In this document: positions 24,724 to 36,282 of the stretch, in pieces | How positions within the stretch are numbered: position 1 is the first letter of the stretch | How the letters are laid out: every line of letters begins with the position of its first letter | Assembly: GCA_021372245.1 (NCBI GenBank) | Contig: JAJFUV010000183.1 | Coordinates: forward strand, 1 to 47,676 | Length of the DNA stretch: 47,676 nt | Origin: Terriglobales bacterium | GTDB taxonomy: Bacteria; Acidobacteriota; Terriglobia; Bryobacterales; Bryobacteraceae | Reading direction: 5' to 3' | The notes under the pieces: generated by a model | Seen by the model: the letters and a program-made list of their open reading frames with translations, nothing else | What the model was told of the DNA's origin: nothing | The model's database searches: none | Made by a program: the position numbers and the translations under genes

Positions 24724-26765
24724 TCAATCTCTCCTTGCCATCGCGGCCGTCTCGCTTTCGCGAACCCTGTCCAGCGCGGACCCCAATGCGTCCCGGGCCA
24801 TTTCGAGGGTGCAGCGTTCAATGCGTTCGCCATCGATCACCACCGTGGGGCCGCGGTCGCACTGCTCAAAGCAGAACGACGCGCGGATGTCCACGTTGCG
24901 TTCGATGCCGTGTTCCTCGGTTTCCCGGACCAGCCCCCGCAGGATCTGGTCGGATCCGCGCAGGAAGCAGCTCGTACCCAGGCAAACGCTCACCTCCACC
25001 TTGCGTCCCTCTGAACCGCTCAGAATGGGGAAGGTTTCGTCCGGCGTGCGCCGGCGTCCCTGGTAGGTGGTGTGCAACAGCTTGTGCGCCTTGCCGTTCT
25101 CGCCGAGGATCTTATCGTAACAATCGGAAATGAAGATGTTCTCCTGGCTCTTGTGAAGTTGCAGGTCCTTGTCGATGTGGTAGAGCGCCTTGGCACGGAT
25201 ACCGCGCGAGGCGCCGTTGTGGGTGGAGATGGGCTGTCCGGCGCCGCCCACGCATCCGCCGGGGCAGGCCATCACTTCGATCAAATCGTAATGGCATTCA
25301 CCGGAGCGAACCAGTTCGGCCACGGCGCGCGCGTTGCGCAACCCGTGCACTACCGCGAGCCGCAGTTCCTGGCCGCCCGCGTTCACGACCGCCTCGCGCA
25401 GGCCGCCTTCTCCGCGCACCTGTTCGAAGTCCACTTTGACCAGCGGCTTGCCTTCGAGCTTCTCCGCCGCGAAGCGCAGCACGGCCTCGGTGACGCCGCC
25501 CGAGCTGCCGAACAAGACGCCGGCGCCCGTGGTGAACCCGAATGGCATGTCGAAGGATTCCGGCTCGAGATCGTGGAATCGCAGGCCGGTGGAAAGAATC
25601 ATGCGCGCCAGTTCCACCGTGGTCAGCACGTGGTCCACGTCCGGCGCTCCGTCCTTGCTCAGTTCGGGCCGACGCGCCTCGTACTTCTTCGCCGTGCATG
25701 GCATGATGGACACCACCACAAGGTTGCGGCGGTTCAGCCCCAGCCGTTCCGGCAGGATCTCCTTGAGCAGAGACCCGAGCATCTGCTGCGGCGAGCGGCA
25801 GGTGGAGAGATTGTCGAGAAGGTCCGGGTAGTACTGCTCCGCGAATTTTACCCACGCCGGGCAGCAGGAGGTGAACTGCGGCAGATGCTCGCGCTGGCGC
25901 TTGCGTTCGAGGAATTCCTTGCCCTCCTCAATCACGGTAAGGTCCGCGGCGAACGACGTGTCGTAAACTTCATCGAATCCCAGGTGCTTCAGCGCCGCCA
26001 CCATCTGCCCGCTGGTCACCGCGCCCGTCTCCATGCCGAAGCACTCGCCCAGGGCAACGCGGACGGCTGGCGCCACTTGCGCCACCACATGCTTGTCAGG
26101 ATCGTGCAGCGCTTTCCAGACGTCTTCGGTTTCCGAGCGCGGCGCCAGAGCACCGGTGGGACAAACGCTGGCGCATTGGCCGCAATTGACGCATTCCACC
26201 TCGCCCAGACCCTTGCCGAACGAGGGAAGCACCGCGGCATCGTGTCCGCGGAAGGCAAAATCGATGGCGCCGATGGATTGAATCTCCGAGCACATCCGCA
26301 CGCAGTCGCCGCACAGCACGCACTTGTTCGGATCGCGTGTAAGCGACGGCGAACTCTCGTCCACCGGAGCGTGGCGCAGCACGCTGCCGAACCTCACCCG
26401 CTGGATGCCCAACCGCCGCGCCAGGTTCTGCAACTGGCAGGTGCTGCTGCGCACACAGGTGGGGCAGCTCTGGTCATGATTCGCCAGCAGAAGCTCGACG
26501 GTGATTTTGCGGATCTCGCGGATTTCCTCGGTCATGGTGCGGATCCGCATACCCGCCTCCGGCGGCGTCGAGCAGGCACCCTGAATTCCGCACCCTTCCA
26601 CGTCCACCAGGCACAAGCGGCAGGCGCCGTACACGCTCAGCTCGGAGTGGTAGCAGAACGTGGGCAGGTCCACGCCCGCCTTGCGGATCAGGTCGAGCAG
26701 GTTCGGCTCGCCTTCGATGGGGATGTCGCGGCCGTCGATATTCACGAAACCGGCTGCAATCTGGG

Positions 26766-26769
<4 letters not shown>
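24724..26769 (-). CDS. hydA: Electron-bifurcating [FeFe] hydrogenase catalytic subunit HydA
   Basis: A 681-residue catalytic subunit. In order: an N-terminal [2Fe-2S] domain (Cys39, 50, 53, 66), a His-ligated cluster (H98-x3-C102-x2-C105-x5-C111), two [4Fe-4S] sites (Cys150/153/156/160 and Cys193/196/199/203), and the H-cluster domain with TSCCPAW (300-306), MPCTAKK (356-362) and EVMACPGGCVGG (498-509), all intact. A C-terminal thioredoxin-fold [2Fe-2S] domain (Cys596, 601, 633, 637) is added, as in the trimeric HydABC of Thermotoga. With HydB and HydC it should couple NADH and reduced ferredoxin to H2 production, or run in reverse. The ATG at 26769 overlaps the hydB stop by 4 bases. Confidence 0.96.
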
Positions 26770-28606
<1,837 letters not shown>

Positions 28607-28610
<4 letters not shown>

Positions 28611-29113
28611 GCGACGCTCTCCCTGGCCTGGATTTCCTCCACCAGCCGGACTGCGCGTTCCGGGGTCATCAAGCCGTACACGTCGTCGTTGATGACCATC
28701 ACCGGGGCCAGTCCGCAGGCGCCCACGCAGGCGACGGTTTCCAACGTGAACATGAGGTCCGGCGTGGTTTTGTGCTTCTCGTCGAGGCCGAGTTTCGCGC
28801 GCAGCGCGTTGAGGATGGGGATGGAGAGCTTGACGTGGCAGGCCGTGCCGTCGCAAAGCCGTATGACGTACTTGCCTTTGGGTTCCAGCGCGAAGTGCGC
28901 GTAAAACGTTGCCACTCCGAACACACGCGCCGGAGGCACGCCGAGCGATGTCGCTACGAAGGTGAGCACCTCCTCGGGCAGGTAGTGATACTCCTCCTGC
29001 ACGGCCTGCAGGATCGGGATCAGCCTTGAGGGGTGACGCGAATAAGAATCGAGGATGGCGCAGATTTTTTCAAATCTCTTCACCGGCGAGACCGCCGCCT
29101 GGTTCCCTTCCAT
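28607..29113 (-). CDS. hydC: Bifurcating hydrogenase [2Fe-2S] subunit HydC (NuoE-like)
   Basis: A 168-residue NuoE-like subunit with a helical N-terminal bundle (FEKICAILDSYSRHPSRLIPILQAVQ) and a thioredoxin-fold [2Fe-2S] domain: LCDGTACHVK and ETVACVGACGLAPV give the C-x4-C...C-x3-C ligands. It completes the HydABC trimer. The ATG at 29113 lies 44 bases inside the end of rex and has AAGGGAAG about 8 bases upstream. A GTG at 29080 is a less likely start. The overlap with rex means the regulator and its target complex are co-transcribed. Confidence 0.94.
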
Positions 29114-29786
29114 TGTCGGTGCTTCCCTTTCCTAATTCGGCTTTCAGGGCCTGCTCGACTTTGAAGGACAACGCACCGAGGCTGGATTCCAGGCTCTCGC
29201 TCTGCACAATCACGTTTTCGGGCACTTTCAGGTGAACCGGCGCGAAATTCCAGATCGCGCGGATTCCGCCTTCCACCATCAGGTGCGCCACGCTTTGCGC
29301 GGCGTTTTCCGGGGTGGCGATGATGCCTAAGTGTATGTGCATGCGGCGCGCAAGATCGGATAGTTTGGACAGCGACAAAACATGCTTGCCCGCTACCTGG
29401 CGCCCGATCTTCTGCGGGTCGATGTCGAAAGCGGCGACAATGTTCAGCCCGCGCTGCTTGAAACCGCTGTAGCCAAGCAGCGCGGCACCGAGATTGCCGG
29501 CTCCGGCCAGAAACGCATCCTTCACGTTGTTCCAGCCGAGCAGGTCTTCTATGCCGCGAATGAGGTCAGTCACACCGTAGCCGACGTTGGGCTTGCCGTT
29601 GATTCCCGTGAAGGCCAGATCCTTGCGAATCTGCGTGGGATCGAATTTCAACTCCACGCCGATCTGACTGCAGGAGACATTACGCACGTCGGCACGCGCC
29701 AAACGCACCAGAAACTGGTAGTACTGAGGCAAACGCCGGAGACTTGGCTCCGGGATGACTCTGGGCGTGTCTACGTCGGCCACCAT
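29070..29786 (-). CDS. rex: Redox-sensing transcriptional repressor Rex
   Basis: A 238-residue NADH-responsive repressor and first gene of the hydrogenase operon. The N-terminal winged helix (about residues 10-80) includes PEPSLRRLPQYYQFLVRL and SCSQIGVELKFDPTQIRKDLAF, the family recognition helix. The Rossmann domain starts at FLAGAGNLGAALLGY, and NFAPVHLKVPENVIVQ is conserved near the C terminus. The frame opens at a GTG at 29828, but I chose the ATG at 29786 because it leaves nine residues before IPEPSLRRLP, as in known Rex proteins, and because the upstream codons coincide with a palindromic operator-like site. When NADH is high, Rex is expected to leave its operator and allow transcription of its own operon. 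Confidence 0.93.
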   Translation of the reverse strand: MVADVDTPRVIPEPSLRRLPQYYQFLVRLARADVRNVSCSQIGVELKFDPTQIRKDLAFTGINGKPNVGYGVTDLIRGIEDLLGWNNVKDAFLAGAGNLGAALLGYSGFKQRGLNIVAAFDIDPQKIGRQVAGKHVLSLSKLSDLARRMHIHLGIIATPENAAQSVAHLMVEGGIRAIWNFAPVHLKVPENVIVQSESLESSLGALSFKVEQALKAELGKGSTDNGREPGGGLAGEEI

Positions 29787-29795
29787 GACCTCGTT

Positions 29796-29816
29796 TAGAG
29801 AATGATTTCTCGATCT
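29796..29816 (-). promoter_or_regulatory. Candidate Rex operator immediately upstream of the rex start
   Basis: On the minus strand this reads AGA then TCGAGAAATCATTCTCTA. It holds a perfect inverted repeat GAGAA-N4-TTCTC and agrees with the other two sites at 17 of 21 positions. It ends 9 bases before the preferred rex ATG. Rex binding is inferred from similarity to the family consensus. Confidence 0.62.
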
Positions 29817-29922
29817 TGGACTGGCCACACCCTGGACGGCTATAGGATAGGGTGGGCTATTGCGGCTCTTGTTCGACTAATCTCAGCCTTGTGAGCCTCG
29901 ATCGCTGGACGCCAACCGCCCA

Positions 29923-29943
29923 AGATCGTGAAAACTTTCTCCA
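29923..29943 (+). promoter_or_regulatory. Candidate Rex operator at the rex promoter start point
   Basis: The plus strand reads AGA then TCGTGAAAACTTTCTCCA. It begins six bases downstream of the -10 box of the rex promoter, so it covers the predicted transcription start, a classic repressor position. It matches the Rex consensus core GAA-N4-TTC and shares 17 of 21 positions with the sites at 29796 and 17593. Confidence 0.65.
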
Positions 29944-29948
29944 TCTCA

Positions 29949-29977
29949 ATATTAGATTAGGGAACCACCTTTGTCAA
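29949..29977 (-). promoter_or_regulatory. Near-consensus sigma-70 promoter of the rex-hyd operon
   Basis: On the minus strand TTGACA (29977-29972) is separated by exactly 17 bases from TAATAT (29954-29949). The -35 box is perfect and the -10 box differs from consensus at one base. It points towards rex, with a leader of about 155 bases to the preferred start. A promoter this strong would need repression, consistent with the two operator-like sites downstream. The rest of 29787-30058 has no gene. Confidence 0.75.
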
Positions 29978-30058
29978 TGGTCCTCGACAACTAGATTTAT
30001 ACTACCACTATCTAACACAAAATACTGGACTTACAGTCGACTTCCGCCGGCCCAACCC

Positions 30059-30745
30059 TCACTTTGACTCCCGGATGTGAATATTTCTCCAGCGGACCTG
30101 GTAGGGTTTGAAGCGATCTTTACCGACCGCGTGCACCTGTAAGCCTATGATTCCTTTGGCAGTCATGGCATCTTTGAAGTCAGAGGCCAGCACGCCGTTG
30201 ACCCAGGTGCGAATGGAATCTCCTTTGCATTCAACACGATACTTGTTCCACTCGTGGTCCTTGAAGGCGGTTTTCGCGGCTGGCCGCGCGGAGAAGCCGT
30301 CCAGGAAGCGGCCGCGCCGCGCTTCGTCATAGACGTTGCCGGATGAGGCGCTGTCGTGGGTGGCAATCTCCACTTGGTAGCCGTAGACGCGATCCTCCGG
30401 CAGCTTCTTCTCCACCGTCTTTCCCTTGTCTTCGAATTTCAACGGCTCGGGGCCGTGGTAGATCTGGCTGCGGAACTGAACGCCGGAGTTCAGCTCCGGG
30501 TCCACCTTGACCTCAAACTCCAGGGTGAAGTCGCCGTATTCCTTGTTGGTACACAGGAACGAATTGGGGCTTCCCAGCACCGCGGTCCCGAGGATGGTGC
30601 CATTATCCACCACGTAGGTGGCCTTCCCGCTATGGACGGCCCAGCCGTTGAGCGTCTTGCCGTCAAACAGCTTCACCCAGCCGGCACCCTGGCACACGGC
30701 CACGGCCAGCCAGCACGTCGCGATCAGTCCAAAAGTTCTCTTCAT
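30059..30745 (-). CDS. Secreted DUF1080 (3-keto-disaccharide hydrolase) domain protein
   Basis: A 228-residue protein with a signal peptide (MKRTFGLIATCWLAVAVCQG, then AGWVKLFDG) and a single DUF1080 domain, a concanavalin-like beta sandwich linked to sugar binding or 3-keto-glycoside hydrolysis. Family motifs are LFDGKTLNGWAVH, DFTLEFEVKVDPELNSGVQFRS, YGYQVEIATH, WNKYRVECKGDSIRTWVNGV and GIIGLQVHAVGK. The start at 30745 has GAGG about eight bases upstream. An apparent longer frame runs on through the pgm gene and is not real. It lies 29 bases after pgm and is likely the last gene of that operon. Confidence 0.88.
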   Translation of the reverse strand: MKRTFGLIATCWLAVAVCQGAGWVKLFDGKTLNGWAVHSGKATYVVDNGTILGTAVLGSPNSFLCTNKEYGDFTLEFEVKVDPELNSGVQFRSQIYHGPEPLKFEDKGKTVEKKLPEDRVYGYQVEIATHDSASSGNVYDEARRGRFLDGFSARPAAKTAFKDHEWNKYRVECKGDSIRTWVNGVLASDFKDAMTAKGIIGLQVHAVGKDRFKPYQVRWRNIHIRESK

Positions 30746-30774
30746 TTGTTCGCCTCGCTTTCGATTCTGAATTC

Positions 30775-32415
30775 TCAGGCCAGGGCGGCGGCGATGATGC
30801 CGCGGGCCTGTTCTATGATCTCCTGAAGGTGCTTCTCGCCGCGGAAGCTTTCCGCGTAGAGTTTGTAAATGCTCTCGGTTCCGCTGGGCCGCGCGGCGAA
30901 CCACCCGTCTGCCGCCGACACCTTGACGCCTCCGATGGGAGCGCCGTTGCCCGAAGCGCGCGTCAGGACGGATACGATTGGCTCGCCGGCAAGCTCCCGC
31001 GCCGTTATGGTTTCCGGAGTCAGCTTGCTGAAATTCGCTTTCTCGTGTGGCGTGCAGGGCGTGTCGATGCGGGTGTAGCTGGAGCGGCCGAACTCGGCGG
31101 CCAGTATTTCGTAAAGCTCGCCGGGATCGCGGCCCGTGCGCGCCACGATTTCCGCCGCAAGAAGGCCCATAATCAGGCCGTCCTTGTCGGTGGTCCAGAC
31201 GGTGCCGTCGCGGCGCAAAAAACTGGCCCCTGCGCTCTCCTCGCCTGCGAAACACAGCGTGGCGTCGTGCAGGCCCGGCGACAGCCACTTGAAGCCCACC
31301 GGCACCTCCGAAAGGTGGCGGCCACGCGCGGCCACGATGCGGTCGATGATGCCCGAGCTGACCAGTGTCTTGCCGATGGCTGCGTGGGCCGGCCATGCCG
31401 GGCGGTGCGCAAGGAGATAGTCGATGGCGACGGCCAGGTAATGATTGGGATTGAGCAAGCCGGCGCCGCGGGTGACAATGCCGTGGCGGTCGGCGTCCGG
31501 GTCGGTGCCGAAGGCCACGTCGAAATGATCCCTCAAACCCACCAGCGAGGCCATGGCGTACGGTGAGGAGCAGTCCATACGGATCTTGCCGTCGTGGTCG
31601 ACGGTCATGAAGGAAAACGCCGGGTCGGTTTTCGGATTGACCACCTCGATGCGCAGGCCGTAGGCTTCGGCGATCGGTTGCCAGTAATGGATCGAAGAAC
31701 CGCCCAATGGATCGACGCCGATATGCACGCCGGCGGCGCGGATCGAGTCCATGTCGATCACCGCCGCGAGATCGTTCACATACGGCCGCATCAGGTCGCG
31801 TTCGAAGATGTTGTCGCACTTCACCGCTTGTTCGTAAGCTAAGCGGCGCACTCCGCGATTGCCGCTCGCGAGCAGTTCGTTGGCGCGTTTTTCGATCCAG
31901 CCGGTGATATCGGTATCGGCCGGTCCGCCGGCCGGCGGGTTGTACTTGATGCCGCCGTCGGAAGGAGGGTTGTGCGACGGCGTAATAATGATGCCGTCGG
32001 CCCAATGCGAACTGCGCTCCCGGTTGTAGGTGAGGATGGCGTGGGAGACGACGGGTGTGGGCGTGAGGCCGTTGCCCTCTTGCAGCACGGTATTGACCCC
32101 ATTGGCGGCCAGGACTTCGATGGCGGTGCGCTCGGCCGGCCCCGAAGCGGCGTGCGAATCCTTGCCCAGGTACAGCGGTCCATCGATGGCTTGCGCGGCG
32201 CGGTGTTCGCAGACCGCCTGCACGATGGCCAGGATGTGTGCTTCGTTGAAGGTGCCCCGGGAAGGGGCCCCACGATGCCCGCTGGTGCCGAAACTGACGC
32301 GCTGGAGTGGATTGGACGGATCGGGGCGGAGCGCGTAATAGTCCCGTTCAAGTTGGGCCGGGTCGATCAGCAGCTCGCGAGGTGCCGGTTTGCCGGCCAG
32401 CGGGTGTAACCCCAT
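30775..32415 (-). CDS. pgm: Phosphoglucomutase (alpha-D-glucose-phosphate specific)
   Basis: A 546-residue alpha-D-phosphohexomutase that interconverts glucose-1-phosphate and glucose-6-phosphate. The four family regions are clear: the N-terminal SFGTSGHRG, the active-site serine loop [18 protein letters not shown], the metal-binding loop [11 protein letters not shown], and the sugar- and phosphate-binding parts [14 protein letters not shown] and [11 protein letters not shown] near the C terminus. The length matches Escherichia coli Pgm. It sits between a large secreted glycosidase-like gene (22 bases) and the DUF1080 gene (29 bases), placing central sugar-phosphate metabolism within a glycan-use operon. 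Confidence 0.95.
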   Translation of the reverse strand: MGLHPLAGKPAPRELLIDPAQLERDYYALRPDPSNPLQRVSFGTSGHRGAPSRGTFNEAHILAIVQAVCEHRAAQAIDGPLYLGKDSHAASGPAERTAIEVLAANGVNTVLQEGNGLTPTPVVSHAILTYNRERSSHWADGIIITPSHNPPSDGGIKYNPPAGGPADTDITGWIEKRANELLASGNRGVRRLAYEQAVKCDNIFERDLMRPYVNDLAAVIDMDSIRAAGVHIGVDPLGGSSIHYWQPIAEAYGLRIEVVNPKTDPAFSFMTVDHDGKIRMDCSSPYAMASLVGLRDHFDVAFGTDPDADRHGIVTRGAGLLNPNHYLAVAIDYLLAHRPAWPAHAAIGKTLVSSGIIDRIVAARGRHLSEVPVGFKWLSPGLHDATLCFAGEESAGASFLRRDGTVWTTDKDGLIMGLLAAEIVARTGRDPGELYEILAAEFGRSSYTRIDTPCTPHEKANFSKLTPETITARELAGEPIVSVLTRASGNGAPIGGVKVSAADGWFAARPSGTESIYKLYAESFRGEKHLQEIIEQARGIIAAALA

Positions 32416-32437
32416 AGCGTAGTTATTATGACACGCG

Positions 32438-35035
32438 TTACGGAAGCTTCTTCATGAGCCAGGCTTCGCTGACGATGGTGCCCCAGCCGCCCGTGTTGCG
32501 CCAGACTTCACGCTCGACGCGCGAACCGCGCACGACGTCGGCCGCACGCTCGAAGCGGATCACCAGCTCGCCATCGCTGGTCGCCTCCGGCGGAATGTCG
32601 AAAGTGAAGAAGTCGCTGACGCGTTCGGGAACCGCAAGGTCTTTGGCCAGCACGAATTGATCGGCGTAGATGGTTTCCGATTTCTGATTCATGCGCTCGC
32701 GATAGCGCTCCTGATAGCGCGGCCGTACCAAAGTGAAGCGGATGCGGTAGTGTGCTTTGGGATCCAGACCGGAGTACCGGAAGGTTACACCCCGATCTTC
32801 ATCCTGTGTGAAGTGCATGGTGCGCTGGCTGGGCCGGTTCATCTCTTCGAGCATCTCCGGGACGAAGGGCTGGCCAAAATCGTAAGGATAGCCGTGCACG
32901 ATGTGCGGCGCAGGATTGGCCGTTCCCGCGTTGTCATAAAAGCCGCACGGGCCGGGATTCTCGTAATCGGCGATCATGCCGAGCAGCTCCCGGCGTTCGG
33001 CGCCTCGCGCGGCCCTGGCTCGCTCCAGTTGCCGGCGTGTCCAACCGAGGCCGATGAAATCGTGGTCCAGGTTGAAGATGCCTTCGCTGCGGACGCCGTA
33101 CAGCTGGTTGCTTTCCTCGCCCAACCGCGTGGCCTCGGCGCGCAGGCGGTTCATTTCGGCATCCGGAGGAAGCTTCGCCAGCATGGCGAGCGATTCGGCG
33201 ATGGCGGCACCCGTCGCGCCGGTCTTGAGCGCCAGGCGAATGCGCTGTTCGACGCGCCGCTGGACCGCTTTCTGGCGGCGAACGTCGAGCTGAATGTGAC
33301 GGTCCAGCGCGGCTTTCTGCATGTACTCGCGCCACAGCCAGTTGCCGCGCATGCGTGTCGCGGGCATCTTCGCGCCGGCTTCCTTCACCAGTTGGTAGTA
33401 ACGGCCGATGCCCGTCTTCTTCTCGACGGGCATCCCCGGCTGCTCCTGAAGGTTCTCTTCAAGCTGGAAAATGGCCTGCGCCATCAGCGGCGCGGCTTCC
33501 GGGCCGAACCATGCGCGCGCGTATTCATCGACCAGCTCCTCGACCTTGCGTTGCGGGCTCCACAGCAGTCGCTGCCACATCCATTGATTGAAATGATCCT
33601 GCGTGCCGCTGGAGTGCGTGCAGTCGCCGATGCCGTAGCGCACGGTCTCGCCGAAAACCCAGTGGTAGTAGCGCGGCCAAGCGAAGAAACTCAGGCGGTC
33701 GTAAACCATGGTGAGGGCCTGGTCCGGGCGGCGTTCGTAGATCCGGTGGTTCCAGTGCGGAGGCTGGTCGCCGTTCTTGTCGGCGCGAGGGTAGGCCTGT
33801 ATGAAGCCATTCTGCGAGTACCGCCAGTGTGTCAGCTCGTTGTAGAAGACGATGTCCTGTTGGGGAGGAAGCTGGTGCAGGATCTCCTTCAGATAGCGGT
33901 CGAAGGGACCGAAGCCCGGATAGCGGAACAGATCCATGCGATGGTTCTGGCGATGGCCCGGCTGCCAGCTCATGGCGTCCGATCCCGGACCATAGCCCCA
34001 GGCCCTCAGCCAGGTGCGCGGCTTCTCCTGCAGGTACTTGAAGATGGCGATGTCGCTTTCGTTGTCGAATTTCTGGTTGGTAAAGAAGATCTGCGTTTCG
34101 GGATGCGTGCGGTGGATGATGTTCGCCATGTCCTCGCACAAACGGATGAAGGTGCCGCCGTAAGGCTTGCAGCGGTCGCACTCGCAGCCGCCGCCGTCCC
34201 CGCCGGTGAAGCAGATGTAGTCGACGGGCGGGGCGCTCCGGAAAGTGTCTTCAAAGCGCTTGAGGAGCGCTGCGCGCGCCGCCGGAACCGATGGACAGAG
34301 GTAGCCTTTCCGGCCGATGGATTCGTAGCCCTGCCACTCGGGTGGGCCGGACCCGGCATTGGGCGAATAATGCACGAGCGTCTTGAGGCCCAGGGAGCGG
34401 ATGAAGTCGAACATCCCGCGATCGGTGGGCGCCACGCTGGTCTGCATGGTGTTCAGGCCGGCCAGCGCATAATCCTCGATCTTCCGCTGCGCTTCCTTCG
34501 TGGTCCAGCGGCGTACTTTGGCTTTCTGCAGTGCGACGCTGCTTTGGCCGTACTGCGTGCCGCGGACCTCGAACGCGGGCGCTGTCCGCAGTTCGAACGG
34601 GACAGGGAAGTCCACTCCGTTGGCGCGCACCTCGGCGCGGCGCAGAATCTCACCCACCGCGTAAAGCACCCCGCGCACATCCACGCCCGCCGCCGCGAGC
34701 ACAATGCCTTGCGGCAGGCTGAATGTCTTCAGCGTGAAACCTTCGGGGTCTTTGAGAGGACGGCGTTCCGCGAGGATCTTCGCCAGTTCCCGGTGATCCT
34801 GCGTTGTGCCGAGGAGAATGACCAGGGCGCCGGCCGGAGCCCTGGAAGGTTCGTTTTCGCTCTCCATCCGTACGATGATCGAGGCGGGTTCGCGCAGCCG
34901 TTCAGAAAGAATCCGGGCGGCGCTGTTCTCCACGCCGCTGGCCTGACCACCCATGCGAATGGTCACGCTTGAAAACGTGGCGCCGTGGGCGGCCGCGAGC
35001 AACGTCAAAGCGGACACGAGGAGTTGTCCACGCAT
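32438..35035 (-). CDS. Large secreted glycoside hydrolase-like protein (GH67/GH20-like N-terminal domain)
   Basis: An 865-residue protein with a signal peptide ([18 protein letters not shown], then ATFSSV). The N-terminal ~130 residues ([55 protein letters not shown]) resemble the substrate-side domain found before catalytic barrels in GH67 alpha-glucuronidases and GH20 hexosaminidases. The middle (about 170-480) looks like a TIM barrel, with [36 protein letters not shown] and [12 protein letters not shown]. The C-terminal ~200 residues look like a beta-sandwich domain. I cannot assign a family or catalytic pair. The ATG at 35035 puts the signal peptide first; an in-frame start 12 codons upstream is less likely. 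Confidence 0.72.
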   Translation of the reverse strand: MRGQLLVSALTLLAAAHGATFSSVTIRMGGQASGVENSAARILSERLREPASIIVRMESENEPSRAPAGALVILLGTTQDHRELAKILAERRPLKDPEGFTLKTFSLPQGIVLAAAGVDVRGVLYAVGEILRRAEVRANGVDFPVPFELRTAPAFEVRGTQYGQSSVALQKAKVRRWTTKEAQRKIEDYALAGLNTMQTSVAPTDRGMFDFIRSLGLKTLVHYSPNAGSGPPEWQGYESIGRKGYLCPSVPAARAALLKRFEDTFRSAPPVDYICFTGGDGGGCECDRCKPYGGTFIRLCEDMANIIHRTHPETQIFFTNQKFDNESDIAIFKYLQEKPRTWLRAWGYGPGSDAMSWQPGHRQNHRMDLFRYPGFGPFDRYLKEILHQLPPQQDIVFYNELTHWRYSQNGFIQAYPRADKNGDQPPHWNHRIYERRPDQALTMVYDRLSFFAWPRYYHWVFGETVRYGIGDCTHSSGTQDHFNQWMWQRLLWSPQRKVEELVDEYARAWFGPEAAPLMAQAIFQLEENLQEQPGMPVEKKTGIGRYYQLVKEAGAKMPATRMRGNWLWREYMQKAALDRHIQLDVRRQKAVQRRVEQRIRLALKTGATGAAIAESLAMLAKLPPDAEMNRLRAEATRLGEESNQLYGVRSEGIFNLDHDFIGLGWTRRQLERARAARGAERRELLGMIADYENPGPCGFYDNAGTANPAPHIVHGYPYDFGQPFVPEMLEEMNRPSQRTMHFTQDEDRGVTFRYSGLDPKAHYRIRFTLVRPRYQERYRERMNQKSETIYADQFVLAKDLAVPERVSDFFTFDIPPEATSDGELVIRFERAADVVRGSRVEREVWRNTGGWGTIVSEAWLMKKLP

Positions 35036-35106
35036 GGGCCTATTCTCGACGATGCCGCCTGGCGGGCGCAAAGGCCTCCCTGAAAAGACGCCACGGGCTT
35101 AGATTG

Positions 35107-36276
35107 TCAGACTTGGATGCGGCCGATGTGGAACGTTGCCGGGTGCCACAGGCGTTTCCCGCCCTCGCCGCCCAGTACATACGCGGTGTCGCCGCCTATC
35201 GCCACCATCGGATAGGAAGTCGTATCGAGCAGGGGGTCCGTCCCGGCCATCTGGCGCGTTTTGGTGTCATAGACCATCACGGTTGATTCGAAGAACTGCT
35301 TCCAATCGCGCTTCTTCTCTTCCGCCGTGTAGATATTTTCCACCGACCCGTCCATCCGGCGCGTGACGCCATAGCGGTATCCACCCACCAGTAGGATGTA
35401 GCGATCCTTGTATGTCACGGCATGCTGATTGGAGCGGTGCGGCAGGTCCGCCAACCTTTCCCAGCGGCCGGCTGGGACGTCGTAACACCAGGCATCCACT
35501 ACGTTCGCGTAACCGCCGGGCTTCGGCGATGGATCGCGGTGAACGCCGCTGAAGACGTAGATCTTTCCGGCTGCCACCGCGGCGCAGGTGTCGAACCGCG
35601 GAGTCCCCGGAATCCGGGTCACCTGCCGCCAGCCCGAGCGCAGGTTTGCGGTGTCCAACGCCAAAATAGAACTCCCCACGGGTTCTCCCTGGCGTCCGAT
35701 GACATTGAAGTCGCAATCAGTGTATCCGGCCTGCGGGCAGAAATCGGCGCCGCAGACCAAATATATGGTTCGACCGATCACTCCCACGCCCGCTTCGCAC
35801 ACCGGCCAAGGCAAAGGAGCGGGAACCTCTTCCCAACGCCACGCGCTGTCTGCTTGCATCAGCCGGTAGACGCAGCGGTAACTGTAGGGGGCGTCATAGT
35901 TGAAGCCGCCTATGGCGTAAAGCGCATCCTCCACCACGGCGGCGGTTGCGGCCTGCCTGCGCGGTCCGGGAATGTCGTTGATCCGGGTCCAGCCCAGGCC
36001 GGGATTGGCTGGATCGAACAGGAATGCTGCGTTCGTGAAACCGCTCTTGCCTAAGCCGAAGATGCCGGGGTATCGGGCGGCTGAATCTTTCGGCCAGCGG
36101 GTGAAGCCTCCGGCGGAAACCAGCCGCCCGCCAAGCATCGCCAGGGCGGAGTCCTGAATGCCCAGAGGGTATTCAGGACCCTCCCGCCACTGAATACGCA
36201 TAGGCTGCGCGGCACGCAGACGGGACGCGCTGGCAAGAATCCACACCAGATCCCGCCGCCGCACAAGCCAAGTCAT
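35107..36276 (-). CDS. Secreted kelch-repeat beta-propeller protein
   Basis: A 389-residue protein with an N-terminal signal-like segment (MTWLVRRRDLVWILASASRLRAA would be the export region; the twin arginines are followed by a hydrophobic stretch). Six kelch-type blades can be counted: LAMLGGRLVSAGGF, VVEDALYAIGGFNYD, VGVIGRTIYLVCGAD, VAAGKIYVFSGVHRD, TYKDRYILLVGGYRYG and AIGGDTAYVLGGEGG. Proteins of this shape include N-acetylneuraminate epimerase and galactose-oxidase-like folds, but no catalytic residues identify either. It follows the coiled-coil gene after six bases and precedes the large hydrolase by 71 bases, so a role in glycan handling is inferred from context. Confidence 0.82.
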   Translation of the reverse strand: MTWLVRRRDLVWILASASRLRAAQPMRIQWREGPEYPLGIQDSALAMLGGRLVSAGGFTRWPKDSAARYPGIFGLGKSGFTNAAFLFDPANPGLGWTRINDIPGPRRQAATAAVVEDALYAIGGFNYDAPYSYRCVYRLMQADSAWRWEEVPAPLPWPVCEAGVGVIGRTIYLVCGADFCPQAGYTDCDFNVIGRQGEPVGSSILALDTANLRSGWRQVTRIPGTPRFDTCAAVAAGKIYVFSGVHRDPSPKPGGYANVVDAWCYDVPAGRWERLADLPHRSNQHAVTYKDRYILLVGGYRYGVTRRMDGSVENIYTAEEKKRDWKQFFESTVMVYDTKTRQMAGTDPLLDTTSYPMVAIGGDTAYVLGGEGGKRLWHPATFHIGRIQV

Positions 36277-36282
36277 GCCAGC

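Noticed and set aside
29080..29113. A shorter hydC starting at a GTG at 29080
   Set aside because: The ATG at 29113 has a better ribosome-binding site, though the overlap with rex is longer.
30059..32005. An apparent 648-residue minus-strand protein covering DUF1080 and much of pgm
   Set aside because: Only the last 228 residues resemble a protein, starting with a signal peptide at 30745. The upstream part is Arg-rich out-of-frame pgm sequence.
32657..34972. A long open frame on the plus strand opposite the large secreted hydrolase
   Set aside because: It is the antisense shadow of a GC-rich gene: no recognisable domains, and the opposite strand encodes a protein with a signal peptide and domain structure.
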